A DNA stretch of 64,000 nucleotides. Origin: Martinezella lusitana. Lineage in GTDB: Bacteria > Pseudomonadota > Alphaproteobacteria > Rhizobiales > Rhizobiaceae. Made by a program: the position numbers and the translations under genes. The stretch spans positions 1-64,000 of the forward strand of contig NZ_FMAF01000022.1 of assembly GCF_900094565.1 (NCBI RefSeq), read 5' to 3'. Below the pieces are notes generated by a model. The model was given only the letters and a program-made list of their open reading frames with translations. It searched no databases and was not told the DNA's origin. This document shows positions 62,193-64,000 of this stretch, piece after piece. Every line of letters starts with the position of its first letter. Position 1 is the first letter of the stretch.

Positions 62193-63332
62193 ATGTTCCA
62201 GACGGCATTCACTCTCTCCCTCATCCAGTTCGCGCGCATCTTGAGCCTCCCCGAGCGGCTTCAGCGCTCCCCCCTTCGCAATCTCGCTCTCGAGGGCCTT
62301 CGCCAACGGAATGTCGCACTCGACGCCCTGTTTTACGACATCAAGGTGATCACGCCGGAAGAAGCCTTCTACATCAGCGACTCGCTCGCCGCCCAGGGTG
62401 CGATCATGATCGTCCCGCCAAGCGATGGTGCGCCGATTATCCTTTGCGAGACGGTGGACGAATTCGTCCTGCGCGGCGGCGATAAGGTGCGGGCACTCGC
62501 CGTCGCCGGCATCGGCGGCTCCGCGTTGGGTGCGGCCGCCTTCGCCCGAAACGTGGCGGACGCAATCCAGGGGCCGGTCGCCGTTGTCGTCTCCGGCTAC
62601 GGCATCGCCGATGTCATCACCGAGGCTTTCGGCGGACTTTTTTTCTTCGGACATCTGAGGGGCCTGCGACCGATGCTGGAAACGTTGGACGACCTTGCCG
62701 GACGTCCCAAAGTCGGAGCATATGGCGACGGAGCGGCCGCCCGCACCAGCCTCGATACCAGAACCGTGCGGGCGCTTCTTGCTGATCCCCGCCTCTCCTT
62801 CCGCCTGCTGGTCGGCCACTCCAAGGGCAATCTCGTGCTTTCCGCCGCCCTGCATGATCTTTGCAAAGAGGACGAGATACGGGTCGCCGACCTGGCCGAA
62901 ACTATGAAGATCGTGACGATAGGCGCACGCATCGCCATGCCGCCGGCCTTCACCGACGTCGTCGATGTCATGGGCGAATGGGACTGGTTCGGCGAAATCA
63001 ATTCCCGGCCGTTCATCGACGCCGATCGACACATTCCCCATGCCTGGCATCATACGAATACGGATTTGGGCGGCCATTTGCCTGTGACATCAACGCTCAA
63101 GGAAATCCTGGCGATCTCGCCGATAGCAGCGGATGCGCGGGCCGAGGAAAGCAGCGCGGAAGCATCGCCGTTGGCGAACGAGACAATCGTTGCCTTGTCC
63201 TCTGCTCGTCCCGGACCGCGACCCGCAACAATCGAAAAGGTCAAAAAGGCCTTCTCGGTAAGCACATTGCCAAGCACGCCGCACAGTGAACCCGGCTCTT
63301 CCGAAGATTTGCAACCGCCCAAGCCACATTGA
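62193..63332 (+). CDS. Alpha/beta-hydrolase-like protein of unknown function
   Basis: A 379-residue protein. GHSKGN (Gly208-His-Ser210) is a typical nucleophile elbow, preceded by a strand (FRLLV) and followed by LVLSAALHDLC. The N-terminal half has AVAGIGGSALGAAAFARNVA and VVVSGYGIADVITEAFGGLF, also compatible with a lipase-like Rossmann core. WDWFGEINSRPFIDADRHIP holds candidates for the catalytic acid, with His in HAWHHTN. The last 70 residues are Ser/Pro/Glu-rich and probably disordered. No signal peptide was convincing. Substrate unknown. Confidence 0.72.
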   Translation: MFQTAFTLSLIQFARILSLPERLQRSPLRNLALEGLRQRNVALDALFYDIKVITPEEAFYISDSLAAQGAIMIVPPSDGAPIILCETVDEFVLRGGDKVRALAVAGIGGSALGAAAFARNVADAIQGPVAVVVSGYGIADVITEAFGGLFFFGHLRGLRPMLETLDDLAGRPKVGAYGDGAAARTSLDTRTVRALLADPRLSFRLLVGHSKGNLVLSAALHDLCKEDEIRVADLAETMKIVTIGARIAMPPAFTDVVDVMGEWDWFGEINSRPFIDADRHIPHAWHHTNTDLGGHLPVTSTLKEILAISPIAADARAEESSAEASPLANETIVALSSARPGPRPATIEKVKKAFSVSTLPSTPHSEPGSSEDLQPPKPH

Positions 63333-63555
63333 AGCGGACGCTGCGCAAATACTGACCCCATATGTCGCAAGTGATGATGGACTAAGGTCTCCGCAAGCGT
63401 ATAATGCTTAGCCGGCGATTAAAATTGCCTCTTCTCATCCGATACGCCTGCATGCTGAAATACATGCCTTTTCAGTATGTTATTATGCTTTCGGATTTAT
63501 CTAGCAAATGGCGGCATGAGGAAGAATAAGAAGAAAATTGGAATCTACCATTGTC

Positions 63556-64000
63556 ATGATCAATCTGTTCGGGGCCGTTGCTCTCCTGCTCTTCGGCCTT
63601 GCACAGGTGAAGGATGGCGTGTCGCGCGCCTTCGGAGCCAAGCTCAGAACAGGCCTTGCCAAGGGCACGCGCAGCGGCGGACGCTCATTCCTATCCGGCT
63701 TCCTGGCGACAATTGCTCTGCAGAGCTCCACAGCGACGGCGCTGATGATTGCCTCCTTCGTCGAGCGCGATCTCGTCCTGCCGAGCATGGCACAGATCGT
63801 CCTGCTTGGCGCCAATGTCGGCACGGCGGTCACGGCATGGATCGTCGCGACCGGCATCGAATGGCTGTCCCCTCTTATCCTTCTCATAGGCATCGTACTC
63901 TATCGCCGCTCGTCGACCTCCAAGCAGGGCGCTGGAGCGGCGCTCATCGGTATCGGGCTGATGTTGCTTTCGTTGCAATTGCTGAGCCTTGCTACCGCGC
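63556..64000 (+). CDS. Na/Pi cotransporter family protein, N-terminal part
   Basis: The frame is open from ATG 63556 to the end of the window (148 codons), so only the N terminus is seen. MINLFGAVALLLFGLAQVKD begins TM1. The signature QSSTATALMIASFVE (QSS motif of Na/Pi repeat one) and LGANVGTAVTAWIVATG are diagnostic of the NptA/YjbB family. These proteins exchange phosphate with sodium. The hydrolase gene lies 223 bases upstream. Confidence 0.9.
   Translation, partial: MINLFGAVALLLFGLAQVKDGVSRAFGAKLRTGLAKGTRSGGRSFLSGFLATIALQSSTATALMIASFVERDLVLPSMAQIVLLGANVGTAVTAWIVATGIEWLSPLILLIGIVLYRRSSTSKQGAGAALIGIGLMLLSLQLLSLATA

Noticed and set aside
1..64000. tRNA or rRNA genes, CRISPR arrays, prophage, attachment sites
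   Set aside because: None was recognised when reading the gaps; no repeat-spacer pattern, no phage structural genes and no tRNA-like cloverleaf were seen.

Overview
The window reads as chromosomal DNA of an alphaproteobacterium of the Rhizobiaceae (Rhizobium/Agrobacterium/Sinorhizobium type). The reasons are the dense GC-rich coding, the lpsB-lrp-trxB-lsrB neighbourhood, a tandem pair of AbcR-like (alpha-r15) small RNAs between lsrB and an arsR gene, a BA14K-family secreted protein, a ClpS2-like adaptor, unfused petA-petB-petC genes, and a CarB with long insertions relative to the enterobacterial enzyme. No prophage, CRISPR array, tRNA or rRNA gene was seen. The only mobile DNA is a frameshifted IS701-type transposase tail at the left edge. 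Species-level assignment is not possible by reading alone.

Layout. 1-352 transposase remnant. 566-10473 carB, greA (with a terminator-like leader hairpin), the LPS-core glycosyltransferase gene lpsB, a reverse-strand lrp operon with two LPS/polysaccharide-type genes, then trxB and the redox LysR regulator lsrB. 10590-10916 two nearly identical AbcR-like sRNA genes. 11039-13655 an arsR-MFS-Old Yellow Enzyme operon that looks like an electrophile/xenobiotic response unit. 13843-22751 accessory metabolism and transport: APH-like kinase, SDR/epimerase with a divergent LysR, GrpB-like protein, Ca2+/H+ antiporter, aspartate aminotransferase, PQQ-type aldose dehydrogenase, EamA permease. 23249-26098 cspA and small secreted or membrane proteins. 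26726-29992 marR plus an OmpR/EnvZ-type two-component pair (petP/petR-like). 30027-38741 ybjN-proC-csaA, a UbiK-like gene, then lgt, midA, pgeF, a metal-ligand-less M24 protein, a lipoprotein and prs. 38757-42990 an MFS gene and two tandem paralogous secreted proteins of unknown function. 43291-50197 rplY, pth and ychF, with a two-gene c-di-GMP/periplasmic-binding-protein unit lying between rplY and pth. 50219-53037 a membrane protein, a MaoC pair and apt. 53154-55910 the cytochrome bc1 operon. 56378-64000 a membrane-anchored endonuclease/phosphatase-like protein, two ABC exporters, trmL, a hydrolase-like unknown, and the start of a Na/Pi cotransporter that runs off the window.

How the genes may work together. 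Most genes are housekeeping: pyrimidine/arginine precursors, transcript cleavage, respiration, lipoprotein maturation and translation quality control. The more distinctive parts are regulatory. A redox/envelope block (lrp-LPS genes, trxB, lsrB, AbcR pair, ArsR-MFS-OYE) sits contiguously. A membrane GGDEF-EAL protein is co-transcribed with a lone periplasmic amino-acid-type binding protein, which suggests ligand-gated c-di-GMP signalling. Two tandem paralogous periplasmic proteins of about 480 residues match no family I recognise and are the clearest undescribed genes here.
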